This document shows positions 52,122 through 62,963 of a stretch of DNA of 64,000 nucleotides, in pieces. The notes under the pieces are model-generated. The model was not told the DNA's origin. It searched no databases and worked only from the letters and a program-made list of their open reading frames with translations. A program made the position numbers and the translations under genes. The stretch is from Chromobacterium paludis (GTDB lineage: Bacteria; Pseudomonadota; Gammaproteobacteria; Burkholderiales; Chromobacteriaceae), in contig NZ_CP043473.1 of NCBI RefSeq assembly GCF_008275125.1, forward strand, positions 496,001-560,000. The letters run 5' to 3'. Every line of letters begins with the position of its first letter. The first letter of the stretch is position 1.

Positions 52122-53155
52122 GGCTTCTCCCCGGGCAGGATGAGCCGGCCGCTGCCGGCCGGGTCCACCGTGGTGACCTTGCCGGCCTTTGCCAGCACGG
52201 CCTGCATACGCTCCAGGTAGAGCTGGCGCAGCCGTTCCGCGCCCGCCGGCGCGCGCATGCCGGGAGCCAGCGCGGCGATTTCGCTGGTTTCGGCGCGGGC
52301 GAGCGACAGCCGCTCGCCGGCCTGGGCGCGGGCATTGGCCAACTGGCTGTCAACGGCCGCGCGGGCTTGCTGTTTCCCCAGCGCGGCGGCGGTGCTGGCC
52401 TGGGCCAGCTGGCGCTGCACGGTCTGGTCGGCGGTGAGCACGTCGTCGAAGGCGGCTTGCGCGGACCGCGGCAGCGCGGACTGCAAGTCTATGCGCGCCA
52501 CCTGCAGGCCCAAGCCGGCGCCGCGGCTTTGCAGGGCATCCAGCGCCTGGTTGCTGGCCTGGGCCAGTTCGGCGCGCAGCCGTTCACGCTCTGCCGCGTT
52601 GGCGGAGGATAGCCTGGCCTCGCGCGTGGCCAGGATGGATTCCAGGCCGCGTCCGGCGCACAGCTTCAGGGCGCTGGCGGCGACCACCCGGTCCAGCAGC
52701 GGCAACGCCTGCCCGCCCTGCAGGACGTAGGCGGACGGATCGACGATGCGGTAATAGACGGTGGCGCTGAGCTGGACCACGGCCAGGTCGCCGGTCAGCA
52801 GATAGCCGGAGCCGGCCAGGCGGTCGCCCATCTGGGCCAGCGGCATGTCCTCGTCGTCCAGTTGGGCGGCGTCGCCGTCGCGCGCGAGCAGGGCGACCCG
52901 GCGCTGCAGCACCGTTTCCGGCGAGGGCAGCATCGTCACTTCCTCCAGCGGGCTGGGCCAGGCCAGCAGCAGTCCGGCATGCCGCACGCGGTCTATGGCG
53001 CCGAAGCGCCAAACCACGGCCTGGCTGTCGGCCGGGATGGAGCGGACGTGGGCCAGCAGCCAGGCCAGGCCGCTCAAGGCGGCCGCGGCCATCAGCAGGA
53101 GGTAGGCCAGGCGCAGCGATTGGGCCAGCGGCGCGTCGGCGGGGGAGGGTTTCAT
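52118..53155 (-). CDS. SPFH-domain protein, HflC-like (second copy)
   Basis: This 345-residue protein has one N-terminal membrane helix (about residues 15-37), a following SPFH/band-7 domain (SIPADSQAVVWRFG...) and a long Ala/Glu/Arg-rich coiled-coil region (about 190-300). It resembles HflC-type periplasm-facing SPFH proteins that form large membrane cages. It overlaps the upstream HflC-like gene by 4 bp and the downstream ATPase by 4 bp, so translation is coupled. No protease gene is adjacent. Role inferred as part of a membrane scaffold. Confidence 0.83.
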   Translation of the reverse strand: MKPSPADAPLAQSLRLAYLLLMAAAALSGLAWLLAHVRSIPADSQAVVWRFGAIDRVRHAGLLLAWPSPLEEVTMLPSPETVLQRRVALLARDGDAAQLDDEDMPLAQMGDRLAGSGYLLTGDLAVVQLSATVYYRIVDPSAYVLQGGQALPLLDRVVAASALKLCAGRGLESILATREARLSSANAAERERLRAELAQASNQALDALQSRGAGLGLQVARIDLQSALPRSAQAAFDDVLTADQTVQRQLAQASTAAALGKQQARAAVDSQLANARAQAGERLSLARAETSEIAALAPGMRAPAGAERLRQLYLERMQAVLAKAGKVTTVDPAGSGRLILPGEKP

Positions 53156-54129
53156 CGTTTGCCCGCCTTGGCCGGCTTGGCCTCCAGTCCTGGAGGGCCT
53201 TCCACCAAGGCGCGGAAGGGCGCGGCGTCGGTGCGCAGGATCAGCCGGGTATTGGCGTTGACGATGTGGTCCAGGGTGTCCAGCGAGCGCAGCGTGCGAT
53301 AGAGGGCAGGGTCGCTCTGATAGGCCGCGCCGTAGACGCGGGCGGCCTCCGCTTGCGCCTGGGCCTCGATGCGCGCGGCCTCCACGCTGGCGTTAGCGCG
53401 CAGCACGCGCGCGTCGCGCGCGGCGTCGGCGCGGATGGCCGCGGCCTGTTCGTTGCCGGCCGCGGTGCGTTCGGCGGCCAAGGTGTCGCGCTCGGCGCGC
53501 ATGCGCGCCACGGTGGCGTCCAGCGTGACGGCCGGCAGGGTCAGCCGCTCCAGGCCCACATCGACCACGCGCACGCCGTAGCTGTCCAGCAGTTGCTGGG
53601 ACAATTGGCGCCGCAGCTGTTGTTCGAACTGGGCCAGGCGCAGTTGCGAGGGGTCGGTATTGACCAGGCTGCCCAGCGCGAAGCCGCTGCTGCTGGTTTC
53701 CAGGGCGGAGCCGACGAAGGTGCGTATCTGCCGCGCCGCTTCGTCCGGCTGGTTGCGCGCCGCGCGCAGAAAGCGGGCGATGTGCGCGGGGTCGGCCGGC
53801 ACCTGCCAGGCGACATAGGCCTGCATGATTACGCGCAGGCCGTCGCGGGTGCCCACGTCCTGCAGGCCGCTGGAGGTGGCGCGCAGCCGCAGGTCCACCG
53901 GCACCGCGCTCTCGAAGGGCTGGGGCAGGCGCCAGGCCAGGCCGGGCCGCAGCAGAACGCGCGCGGGATCGCCGAAGCGGGTGATCACCACCGCCTCGCC
54001 GGAGCGCACCTGCAGCATGCAGCAGGACAGCAGGGCGAGGATCAGGGCCAGGGCGCCGGCCAGGCGCGGCCAACGGCGCGGCGGCCGGGCGTCGCGCGCT
54101 TCATGATGTTCGTGGGCGTGAGGTGTCAA
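53152..54129 (-). CDS. SPFH-domain protein, HflC-like (first copy)
   Basis: This 325-residue protein has a His-rich N-terminal tail (HAHEHHEARD), one membrane helix, then a band-7 domain starting MLQVRSGEAVVITRFGDP. It has the typical SSGFALGSLVNTDPSQ stretch and a coiled-coil C-terminus. In E. coli HflK and HflC form a hetero-oligomeric cage around FtsH; here an HflK-like gene lies 10 bp upstream and another HflC-like gene overlaps the end by 4 bp. The His-rich tail could bind metal, which would suit the ATPase partner; that is speculation. Confidence 0.85.
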   Translation of the reverse strand: MTPHAHEHHEARDARPPRRWPRLAGALALILALLSCCMLQVRSGEAVVITRFGDPARVLLRPGLAWRLPQPFESAVPVDLRLRATSSGLQDVGTRDGLRVIMQAYVAWQVPADPAHIARFLRAARNQPDEAARQIRTFVGSALETSSSGFALGSLVNTDPSQLRLAQFEQQLRRQLSQQLLDSYGVRVVDVGLERLTLPAVTLDATVARMRAERDTLAAERTAAGNEQAAAIRADAARDARVLRANASVEAARIEAQAQAEAARVYGAAYQSDPALYRTLRSLDTLDHIVNANTRLILRTDAAPFRALVEGPPGLEAKPAKAGKR

Positions 54130-54139
54130 GACGCTCTCC

Positions 54140-55792
54140 TCAATGGCGGCCGTCAGGCGCGGCCAGGGGCGGGCCGGCGGGATTGGCGTTGGAACGCAGG
54201 TCCAGCATGGGCATGCCGGACGGGTCTATGCGATGGTCGATGATGATGGGGCTGGCGCCGGCCAGGCCCTGGCGCAGCCGGTGCAGATAGCGCTCCAGCA
54301 GGAAGGCCTGTCCGCCCGCCTGCGCGGCCTGGCGGTCTGCGGAAAAGGCGATGGACGCGGCTTGGCCGGCGGCCAGTTTCTCGGCCGCGGCGGCGCTGGC
54401 TTCGTCGCGCGCCAGGCGTGCTTGCTGCCGGGCCGCGCTGAGGGCGCGCACGGCCTGGCCGCGCTCGCGCGCCACATTGGCTTGCGCCTGGATCTGCGCC
54501 GCCTGCACATTGTGGTAGGCGTTGGCGGCCGCAGCCGGCGGATGGATGGACTGAATCACCACCGCCAGCAGCTCCAGCCCGCTGTCGGCCGCGTCCAAAC
54601 GGGACTGGATTTGCAGGCGCAATTGTCGGGACACGCCGGCCAGCTCGGCGCCCAGCAGCGCGTCCAGCTGTTGCGAAGCGAAGGCGTGCAGAATGGCCTG
54701 GCCGGCGATGTCGCGCAGCAGGCCGGGCGCGTCGGCCTGGCGGTAGCTGTCCAGCGCGGCGCGGTCGCTTAGGCCTAGCCGGTAGACCAGCCTGACGTCC
54801 AGCGCCATCAACTGCGTGGTTTGGCGCTCGCCCTGGCCGCTGGCGATCAATTGCATGGTTTCCGCGCCGTGGCTGCCGTCCCATAGCCGGTCCTGGTCGG
54901 CTGTGGCCGGGGTCGACAGGCCTACGCCCATCTGGTGGACGGCGCCGTTTTCTATCAGCCTGACCGCGCCCAGAGGCCAGGGCAGGCCCAGGTGCAAGCC
55001 GGGTTGCCAGACGGCGGCCGCCTGGCCGAAGCGCTCGTAAATGCCGCGTTGGTCCACGGCTATCACATTGAGGCTGCTCAGCAGCCACGCGAGGCCGGCC
55101 AGCGCGGCGAGCAGCTGGGGCGCGGTCCCGGCCATATAGCGCAAGGCCCAGCTTTGCCGCAGCTGGACGTCGGGCAGGGACGGCGCCGCGCGCCATCCGC
55201 CGCGCAGAACCGCGGCGGCCAGGCAGCCGAAGACGGGGCGTTGCGGCAGTTCGCGTTGGTGGGGCTGGAAGGCGCGGAGCAGACTGCGCAGCAGTTGTTC
55301 GGCGCACAGCAGCGCGATCCAGGCGCCGGCCAGCGGCAGCGCGGCGGCTGTCCAGCCGTAGCCGGCCAGCGCGGCCAGCGCGATCAAGGAGGGCAATAGC
55401 AGCGCGGGCAGGATGCCGCGCAGCAAGTCGGCGAGGGGGCGCGCCTCCGGCCATTCGTCCCGGGCGGTTTGGCTCAGCTTGCGTTCCAGCAGCAGGCAGC
55501 AGAAGACGGCAAGCAGGCCGCAGGTGGCAGCCAGGGCTTGCCAGGGATGGTTGGCAGCGGGAGGCGTCGACAAGGCCTGGCTCAGGCTGAGCCAGGCTGG
55601 AAAGCCGGCCAGCGCGCTGCCGGCCGCTAGCCGGACCAGGCTCCAGCCCAGATGCCGGCCGACCCAGCGCCGAGCCCGCAGCCATGGCAGGTTTCCGCGC
55701 GAGCGCTTGGCCGATGGCGGCTTGAGCAAGGCTTGGGCCAGCGCTTGGCCCAGCCGGCGCTGCGCTTCGCTAAACAAGGGTTGGGCCGCCAT
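54140..55792 (-). CDS. HflK-like SPFH protein with polytopic N-terminus
   Basis: The 550-residue frame from ATG 55792 has several hydrophobic helices in the first 240 residues. An SPFH domain follows (SLNVIAVDQRGIYERFG, then WQPGLHLGLPWPLG), with an Ala-rich coiled coil and an HflK-like ending IIIDHRIDPSGMPMLDL. E. coli HflK has only one N-terminal helix, so this is a long variant. No ribosome site precedes 55792. The same frame continues upstream, interrupted only by a TGA at 55880-55882, so the real protein may begin at 56029 (629 residues) or the gene may be freshly broken. Confidence 0.78.
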   Translation of the reverse strand: MAAQPLFSEAQRRLGQALAQALLKPPSAKRSRGNLPWLRARRWVGRHLGWSLVRLAAGSALAGFPAWLSLSQALSTPPAANHPWQALAATCGLLAVFCCLLLERKLSQTARDEWPEARPLADLLRGILPALLLPSLIALAALAGYGWTAAALPLAGAWIALLCAEQLLRSLLRAFQPHQRELPQRPVFGCLAAAVLRGGWRAAPSLPDVQLRQSWALRYMAGTAPQLLAALAGLAWLLSSLNVIAVDQRGIYERFGQAAAVWQPGLHLGLPWPLGAVRLIENGAVHQMGVGLSTPATADQDRLWDGSHGAETMQLIASGQGERQTTQLMALDVRLVYRLGLSDRAALDSYRQADAPGLLRDIAGQAILHAFASQQLDALLGAELAGVSRQLRLQIQSRLDAADSGLELLAVVIQSIHPPAAAANAYHNVQAAQIQAQANVARERGQAVRALSAARQQARLARDEASAAAAEKLAAGQAASIAFSADRQAAQAGGQAFLLERYLHRLRQGLAGASPIIIDHRIDPSGMPMLDLRSNANPAGPPLAAPDGRH

Positions 55793-55879
55793 GGCTTGGC
55801 GGCGGCGGCGCCAACGCGCCAGCGCCGCCGAGGCGTGCAGGGCGGCGGCCAGCAGCGTGAGCGCGGCGGCATGGCTCAG

Positions 55880-56029
55880 TCAGATGGTCGAGGCGAGCGT
55901 GGGTTCGGGCAGCCAGCCGGCGAGCAGGCAGAAGAGGGCTGCCAGCGCGGCCAGGCAGGCGTGGGCGCGGAACTGGCGTTCCCGCGGATCGGGGACCGTC
56001 GGCGGCGCGGCGGGCGCGGGCGGATTCAT
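55880..56029 (-). CDS. N-terminal fragment in frame with the HflK-like gene
   Basis: This 49-residue frame starts MNPPAPAAPPTVPDPRERQF, has one membrane helix and ends at TGA (55880-55882). The next codons in the same frame continue as a second hydrophobic helix straight into the HflK-like protein. It is therefore best read as that protein's first helix cut off by a point nonsense codon (Trp TGG to TGA would be one step) or by a sequencing error. A separate small membrane protein is the alternative. Confidence 0.5.
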   Translation of the reverse strand: MNPPAPAAPPTVPDPRERQFRAHACLAALAALFCLLAGWLPEPTLASTI

Positions 56030-56233
56030 GCTCGCGGCCTGCTTGGACGGGCGGCGAAAACGGGATGACGAAGCGGCGCGAAATGGCGGGTCATGATGAT
56101 TTGTCTTGCCGTCATAAGCATGGCGGGCAGCCTGTTGTTCAAGGTGCAGGGGGCGTCCCCTGACATCATCATACTGAACTTGGCTTGGCAAGGCATCCCG
56201 CGACGCCGGCGGCGCGGCCGGCGCAAGGGCGCG

Positions 56234-57721
<1,488 letters not shown>

Positions 57722-58846
57722 TTACAAGTCCAGTTGTATGCTGTCGAAGCTGGCCGCGTTGTCCGGGCCAGACGGGTCTTTGCCGCTTTCTTTCGATTGA
57801 TTGACCAGCCAGTACAGGTTGGTCGGCGAATCGGCGTTTCTGAGCGCCTCTTCCAGCGAGATGCGTCCATCGCGATAGAGCTGGAACAGCGCCTGCTCGA
57901 AGGTTTGCGCGCCATCGCTCATGCTGCCCTCGATGGCGTCCTTGATTTTGTCTATCTCGCCGCTGCGAATCAACTCTGCGATGTGTGGGGTATTGATCAG
58001 CAGTTCCACTGCCGGCACGCGCCCGCCGTCCACGGTGGGCACCAGCCGTTGCGACACCACGGCGCGCAGCGAGGCCGACAGGTCCAGCAGCAGCGAGTTG
58101 CGGCTTTCCGGGGGGAAGAAGTTGATCACGCGGTTCAGCATGTGATAGCTGTTGTTGGCATGCAGGGTGGAGATGCACAGATGGCCGGACTGGGCATAGT
58201 TGACGGCGTGGATCAGCGTTTCCGCGTCGCGGATTTCGCCTATCATCAGCACGTCCGGTGCCTCTCGCATGGCGTTTTTCAGCGCGCGGGAGTAGGACAG
58301 GGTGTCGAAGCCCACTTCGCGCTGGTTGACGATGGATTGGTCGTGGCGATGCAGGAACTCGATCGGGTCCTCGACGGTGAGGATGTGGCCGCGCATTTTC
58401 TGGTTGCGCATCTGCAGCATGGCGGCCACGGTGGAACTCTTGCCTGAGCCGGTGGAACCCACCACCAGGATCAGCCCGCGCTTCTGCATGATCTGCCCGC
58501 CCAGCGTGGCCGGCAGCTGCAGGTTTTCCAGCGAGGGGATGTTGGGCACGATGTAGCGCACCACCATGCTGACCGAGCCGCGCTGCCAGAAGATATTGAT
58601 GCGGAAGCTGCCCAGGCCGGGAATGGGATGGCCCAGATTCATCTCGCGTTCTTGTTCGAATTCGGCGATCTCCGCCTCGTTCATCAGGCTGTACGCCAGC
58701 TGCTTGACCATCTCCGCCGTCAACGGCTTGTCATTGATGGGGTGCAGCTCGCCGGACAGCTTCAGCATGGGCGGGGCCGAACTGGTCATGAACAGGTCGC
58801 TGGCCTTTTTTTCGGCCATCACCTTGAAAAACGGCAACATCAACAT
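57722..58846 (-). CDS. pilU: PilU, PilT-dependent type IV pilus retraction ATPase
   Basis: This 374-residue secretion-type hexameric ATPase powers pilus retraction together with PilT. It has Walker A VGSTGSGKSST, Walker B VLMIGEIRDAE, the Asp box LTVEDPIEF and the His box ISTLHANN. Its C-terminus extends past PilT length with an acidic tail, as in PilU. The ATG at 58846 is chosen. PilT itself is not in the window. It lies at the head of a cluster with the Spx-like gene and dapE. Confidence 0.9.
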   Translation of the reverse strand: MLMLPFFKVMAEKKASDLFMTSSAPPMLKLSGELHPINDKPLTAEMVKQLAYSLMNEAEIAEFEQEREMNLGHPIPGLGSFRINIFWQRGSVSMVVRYIVPNIPSLENLQLPATLGGQIMQKRGLILVVGSTGSGKSSTVAAMLQMRNQKMRGHILTVEDPIEFLHRHDQSIVNQREVGFDTLSYSRALKNAMREAPDVLMIGEIRDAETLIHAVNYAQSGHLCISTLHANNSYHMLNRVINFFPPESRNSLLLDLSASLRAVVSQRLVPTVDGGRVPAVELLINTPHIAELIRSGEIDKIKDAIEGSMSDGAQTFEQALFQLYRDGRISLEEALRNADSPTNLYWLVNQSKESGKDPSGPDNAASFDSIQLDL

Positions 58847-58930
58847 GCATCGGGTCCTGTACGGCGTTTTCGGGTAGGCCACTATAGTCTAGCCGCCGTC
58901 CCTGGTCTTGTGTTTGTTCGTGACAAAACA

Positions 58931-58953
58931 AAAACCGCCCGTGAAGGGCGGTT
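58931..58953 (-). terminator. Terminator after fadD
   Basis: AACCGCCC (58933-58940) pairs with GGGCGGTT (58946-58953) around a 5-nt loop. On the minus strand it is followed by a T-rich run. It is 23 bp past the fadD stop. Confidence 0.85.
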
Positions 58954-58975
58954 GGCGTGGGCAGGCAGCGCCGCG

Positions 58976-60655
58976 TCAGGCCTGCTTGGCGGTTTCCTGA
59001 TCGCGCAGGGCGCGGCGCAGGATTTTGCCCACGTTGGTCTTGGGCAGTTCGCTGCGGAATTCCACCAGTTTGGGCACCTTGTAGCCGGTCAGATTTTCGC
59101 GGCAATGGCGGATGATGTCCTTATCGGTCAGCGCCGGATCCTTCTTGACCACGAACACCTTCACCACTTCGCCTGACTTGTCGTCCGGCACGCCGATGCA
59201 GGCCACTTCCAGCACGCCCGGATGACTGGCGACGACGTCTTCGATCTCGTTCGGATACACATTGAAGCCGGACACCAGAATCATGTCCTTCTTGCGGTCC
59301 ACCAGCTTGACGAAGCCTTCCGGCGTGATCATGGCCATGTCGCCGGTGGCGAGGAAGCCGTCGGCGCCCAACACCTTGGCGGTTTCGTCCGGGCGCTTCC
59401 AGTAGCCGCGCATCACCTGCGGGCCGCGGATGCACAGCTCGCCTTGTTCGCCCTGGGCGACCGGCTTGCCTTCGGCGTCGCGGATCTCGATTTCGGTGGA
59501 GGGAATCGGCAGGCCGATGGTGCCGTTGTATTCCTTCAGATCCATGGGATTGATGCAGGCGGCCGGACTGGTTTCGGTCAGGCCGTAGGCTTCGGCCAGC
59601 GTCACGCCGGTAACGGCCTTCCATTTATCGGCCACGGCCTTCTGCACCGCCATGCCGCCGCCCAGCGTCAGCCGCCAGGTGGAGAAGTCCAGTTTGGAGA
59701 ACTCGGGGTTGTTCAGCAGCGCGTTGAACAGGGTGTTGACGCCGGTGATGCAGGTGATCGGGTACTTGCGCATTTCCTTGATGAAGCCGGGAATGTCGCG
59801 CGGATTCGGGATCAGCACGTTCAGCGCGCCCAGCTCGGTGAACACCATCAGGTTCGCGGTCAGCGAGAAGATGTGATAGAGCGGCAGGGCGGTGACGATG
59901 ACCTCCTGGCCTTCGCGCACCAGCGTATTCACCCAGCTGCCGGCCTGCAGCATGTTGGCGACGATATTGCGATGCAGCAGTTCGGCGCCCTTGGCCACGC
60001 CGGTGGTGCCGCCGGTGTACTGCAGGAAGGCGATGTCGTCGTGGCCCAGCGCCACCTTGTCATACGGTTTGGCCGCGCCGGCGGCCAGCGCGTCGTTGAA
60101 GCGGATGTGGCCGGGAATATGCCACGGCGGCACCATCTTCTTGACCTTGCGCACCACGAAATTGGCCAGCTGGCGCTTGGGGAAGCCGAACATGTCACCG
60201 ATGGAGGCGATCACCACGTTCTTGACCTGGGTGCGGGGTAGCACCTGCTCCAGCACGCCGGCGAAGTTTTCCAGGATGACGATGGTCTCGGCGCCGGCGT
60301 CCTTCAGCTGGTGTTCCAGCTCGCGCGGGGTATACAGCGGATTGACGTTGACCACCACGCCGCCGGCGCGCAGCGTGCCGAATACCGAAATGGGATACTG
60401 CAGCAGGTTGGGCATCATGATGGCGACGCGGTCGCCTTTCTTGAGGCCCAGCTTGTGTTGCAGGAAGGAGGCGAAGCGGCCGCACAATGCGTCCAGCTCC
60501 GCATAGCTCAGCACCTTGTCCATGCAGGCCATGGCCGGACGGTCGCCGAACTTCTTGACGCTGCGGTCGAACACCTCGATGACCGATTGGAACTGGTTGA
60601 TGTCGATCTCGTGGGCGACGCCCGCCTGGTAGTTTTTAAGCCACACCTTATCCAT
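58976..60655 (-). CDS. fadD: Long-chain fatty acid-CoA ligase
   Basis: This 559-residue ANL-superfamily enzyme activates fatty acids with ATP and CoA at the inner membrane. The AMP-binding motif QYTGGTTGVAKGAELLHRN, the EAYGLTETSP motif, TGDMAMI and the C-terminal catalytic-lysine segment PKTNVGKILRR are all visible. The length and the MDKVWLKNY start match bacterial FadD. It is a single gene with a terminator behind it and is divergent from rimP-nusA-infB. Confidence 0.95.
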   Translation of the reverse strand: MDKVWLKNYQAGVAHEIDINQFQSVIEVFDRSVKKFGDRPAMACMDKVLSYAELDALCGRFASFLQHKLGLKKGDRVAIMMPNLLQYPISVFGTLRAGGVVVNVNPLYTPRELEHQLKDAGAETIVILENFAGVLEQVLPRTQVKNVVIASIGDMFGFPKRQLANFVVRKVKKMVPPWHIPGHIRFNDALAAGAAKPYDKVALGHDDIAFLQYTGGTTGVAKGAELLHRNIVANMLQAGSWVNTLVREGQEVIVTALPLYHIFSLTANLMVFTELGALNVLIPNPRDIPGFIKEMRKYPITCITGVNTLFNALLNNPEFSKLDFSTWRLTLGGGMAVQKAVADKWKAVTGVTLAEAYGLTETSPAACINPMDLKEYNGTIGLPIPSTEIEIRDAEGKPVAQGEQGELCIRGPQVMRGYWKRPDETAKVLGADGFLATGDMAMITPEGFVKLVDRKKDMILVSGFNVYPNEIEDVVASHPGVLEVACIGVPDDKSGEVVKVFVVKKDPALTDKDIIRHCRENLTGYKVPKLVEFRSELPKTNVGKILRRALRDQETAKQA

Positions 60656-60968
60656 AAATCCGCGTTTCTCCGTCGTGCGTATATAGCGAGCTTCGTCCCG
60701 GCGCGCGCCGGAGGCGATTTCATGTGTCGAGTCGCTGTTTTTTTCTATCGTTGTCTTGGCGGCCTGCGAACGGCCGCTGCGGTCAAACTATGGTTTGATC
60801 GCGGTAATGTACCGTAACTGAAAAACTCTCGCAAAAATTGTCTGGCATGGCCGGGGGAGGGCACTGGTTGCGCAAGTCTCGGGCAGGTTTCCTTTTTTTG
60901 GGAAATAGGTTACAATCGCAGCGGTTAGGGATGGGCGTTTCGCCCATTTTTTATTTGTGGAAAAAGCA
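60656..60968. other. Divergent fadD/rimP intergenic region
   Basis: No gene or tRNA is visible. In E. coli metY lies upstream of rimP; no tRNA-like sequence is seen here. The right end holds the rimP promoter and leader hairpin. Confidence 0.6.
60911..60952 (+). promoter_or_regulatory. rimP-nusA-infB promoter -10 and leader terminator
   Basis: A -10-like TACAAT (60911-60916) is followed by ATGGGCG-TTT-CGCCCAT (60931-60947) running straight into six T residues. This intrinsic terminator lies only about 20 bp after the likely start site, before rimP, and fits attenuation of the operon, perhaps by NusA itself. The -35 element is weak. Confidence 0.55.
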
Positions 60969-61394
60969 ATGGATGTTCGTTTGCTGCTGGAAAACACCCT
61001 GCAGGGTCTTGGCTACGAGTTGGTCGACTTTGAAATGACCCCGGGTGGCGGTTTTCGCGTGTTTCTCGACAAGCCCGGTGGCATTACCGTGGAAGACTGC
61101 GTGCTGGTGAGCAATCACCTGACCCGGCTGTTCATGGTGGAAAACGTGGACTACGAGCGGTTGGAGGTGTCTTCGCCGGGCCTGGATCGTCCTTTGAAGA
61201 AGGAAGCCGATTTCGTCCGTTTCGCCGGTCAGCTCGCCAAGATCAAGACGCGCATGCCGATCGAGCAGCAGAAGAAATTTACCGGTCGTCTTGCCGGGGT
61301 CGAGGACGGCTCCGTGAAGCTGGATGTGGATGGCCGCATCGTGGTGATTCCGTTCGCCAACATCGACAAGGCTCGCCTCGAGCCTGAGTTCTGA
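60969..61394 (+). CDS. rimP: Ribosome maturation factor RimP
   Basis: This 141-residue protein assists 30S subunit assembly. It has the RimP pattern: [52 protein letters not shown], and a C-terminal SH3-like domain ending [15 protein letters not shown]. The ATG at 60969 is chosen over a GTG four codons upstream. It heads the conserved rimP-nusA-infB operon, 51 bp before nusA. Confidence 0.95.
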   Translation: MDVRLLLENTLQGLGYELVDFEMTPGGGFRVFLDKPGGITVEDCVLVSNHLTRLFMVENVDYERLEVSSPGLDRPLKKEADFVRFAGQLAKIKTRMPIEQQKKFTGRLAGVEDGSVKLDVDGRIVVIPFANIDKARLEPEF

Positions 61395-61445
61395 TGCCTG
61401 AACGACGATAGCCCGCGCTAAAGGACAAAATTCGGAGAGGAATGC

Positions 61446-62924
61446 ATGAGTCGCGAGATTTTGTTGCTGGTGGATGCCCTGGCGAGCGAGAAGAATGTCA
61501 GCAAGGATGTGGTGTTCTCCGCCCTTGAGATGGCGCTTGCCTCGGCAACCAAAAAGAAGTTTACCGATGATGAGATGGATGTGCGCGTCGAGATCGACCG
61601 CCATACCGGTCAGTACCAGACCTTCCGCCGCTGGACGGTGGTGGAGGACGAGCTTGTAGAGAGCGATAGCAAGGAAATTGGCCTGATCGACGCGCGCGAC
61701 CGCGATCCCCGCATCGAGGTGGGCGCAGTCATCGAAGAGCCGATGGAAGCCGTCGAGTTCGGCCGCATCGGCGCGCAGACCGCCAAGCAGGTGATCCTGC
61801 AACGCATCCGCGACGCCGAGCGCGAACAGCTGCTGAACGAGTTTTTGCAGCGCCGCGAGCATCTGGTGATCGGCACCATCAAGCGCATCGAGCGCGGCAA
61901 CGCGATCGTGGAGTGCGGCAAGCTGGAAGCCGTGCTGCCGCGCGACCAGATGATCCCGAAGGAAAACCTGCGCGTGGGCGACCGCGTGAAGTCCTACCTG
62001 TTGCGCATTGATCGCCAGGGCCGCGGCCCGCAGCTGATTCTGTCGCGCACCGCGCCGGAGTTTCTGACCAAGCTGTTCGAGCTGGAAGTGCCGGAAATCG
62101 AAGAAGGCATGCTGGAAATCCGCGCCGCCGTGCGCGACCCGGGCATGCGCGCCAAGATCGCGGTCAAGGCCAACGACGCCCGCATCGACCCGCAAGGCAC
62201 CTGCATCGGCATGCGCGGCTCCCGCGTCCAGGCCGTGACCCAGGAACTGGCGGGCGAGCGCGTCGACATCGTGCTGTGGGCGCCGGAACCGGCCCAGTTC
62301 GTCATCAACGCCCTGTCGCCGGCCGAAGTGAGCCGCATCATGGTGGACGAAGACAATCACAGCATGGACGTGATCGTCGAGGAAGAACAGCTGGCGCTGG
62401 CCATCGGTCGCAGCGGGCAGAACGTCAAGCTTGCTGCCGAGCTGACCGGCTGGTACCTCAACATCATGACCGTGACCGAGGCCGAAGAGAAGCACCAGGC
62501 CGAGGACGCCGCGCTGCGCCAGCTGTTTGTCAGCGCGCTGGGCGTGGAAGAAGACATCGCAGCCAAGCTGGTGAATGAAGGCTTTGCCGCGCTGGAAGAA
62601 GTGGCCTATGTGCCGCTGGAAGAAATGCTGGAAATCGAAGGCTTCAACGAGGAGCTGGTGGGCGAGCTGCGCAGCCGCGCCCGTGATGCGCTCCTGACTC
62701 AGGCCATCGCGTCCGAAGAGCAGGTCGAAAACGTATCGGAAGACCTGAAGGACATGGAAGGCCTGGACGCCGAGCTGGTTCGCAAGCTGGCCGCAGGCGG
62801 CGTGACCACCCGCGACGACCTGGCCGACCTGGCCGTGGACGACCTGGTGGACATGACCGGCATGGAAGCGGAAGCTGCACGCGCCATCATCATGAAGGCG
62901 CGCGAACACTGGTTCAACCAGTAA
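61446..62924 (+). CDS. nusA: Transcription elongation factor NusA
   Basis: This 492-residue factor binds RNA polymerase and RNA to control pausing, termination and antitermination. The domain order is an N-terminal polymerase-binding domain (about 1-125), an S1 domain (about 135-200), two KH domains (about 200-345, with [17 protein letters not shown] and [12 protein letters not shown]), and two C-terminal acidic helix-hairpin-helix repeats as in gamma and beta proteobacteria. An AGAGGA ribosome site precedes the ATG. Confidence 0.97.
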   Translation: MSREILLLVDALASEKNVSKDVVFSALEMALASATKKKFTDDEMDVRVEIDRHTGQYQTFRRWTVVEDELVESDSKEIGLIDARDRDPRIEVGAVIEEPMEAVEFGRIGAQTAKQVILQRIRDAEREQLLNEFLQRREHLVIGTIKRIERGNAIVECGKLEAVLPRDQMIPKENLRVGDRVKSYLLRIDRQGRGPQLILSRTAPEFLTKLFELEVPEIEEGMLEIRAAVRDPGMRAKIAVKANDARIDPQGTCIGMRGSRVQAVTQELAGERVDIVLWAPEPAQFVINALSPAEVSRIMVDEDNHSMDVIVEEEQLALAIGRSGQNVKLAAELTGWYLNIMTVTEAEEKHQAEDAALRQLFVSALGVEEDIAAKLVNEGFAALEEVAYVPLEEMLEIEGFNEELVGELRSRARDALLTQAIASEEQVENVSEDLKDMEGLDAELVRKLAAGGVTTRDDLADLAVDDLVDMTGMEAEAARAIIMKAREHWFNQ

Positions 62925-62963
62925 GGCTTTCTCGGGAAGTATTTACGGAATTTGGGAAGACGA

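Noticed and set aside
60656..60968. tRNA gene (metY) upstream of rimP
   Set aside because: No cloverleaf or conserved GTTCGA arm is visible; no tRNA was found anywhere in the window.
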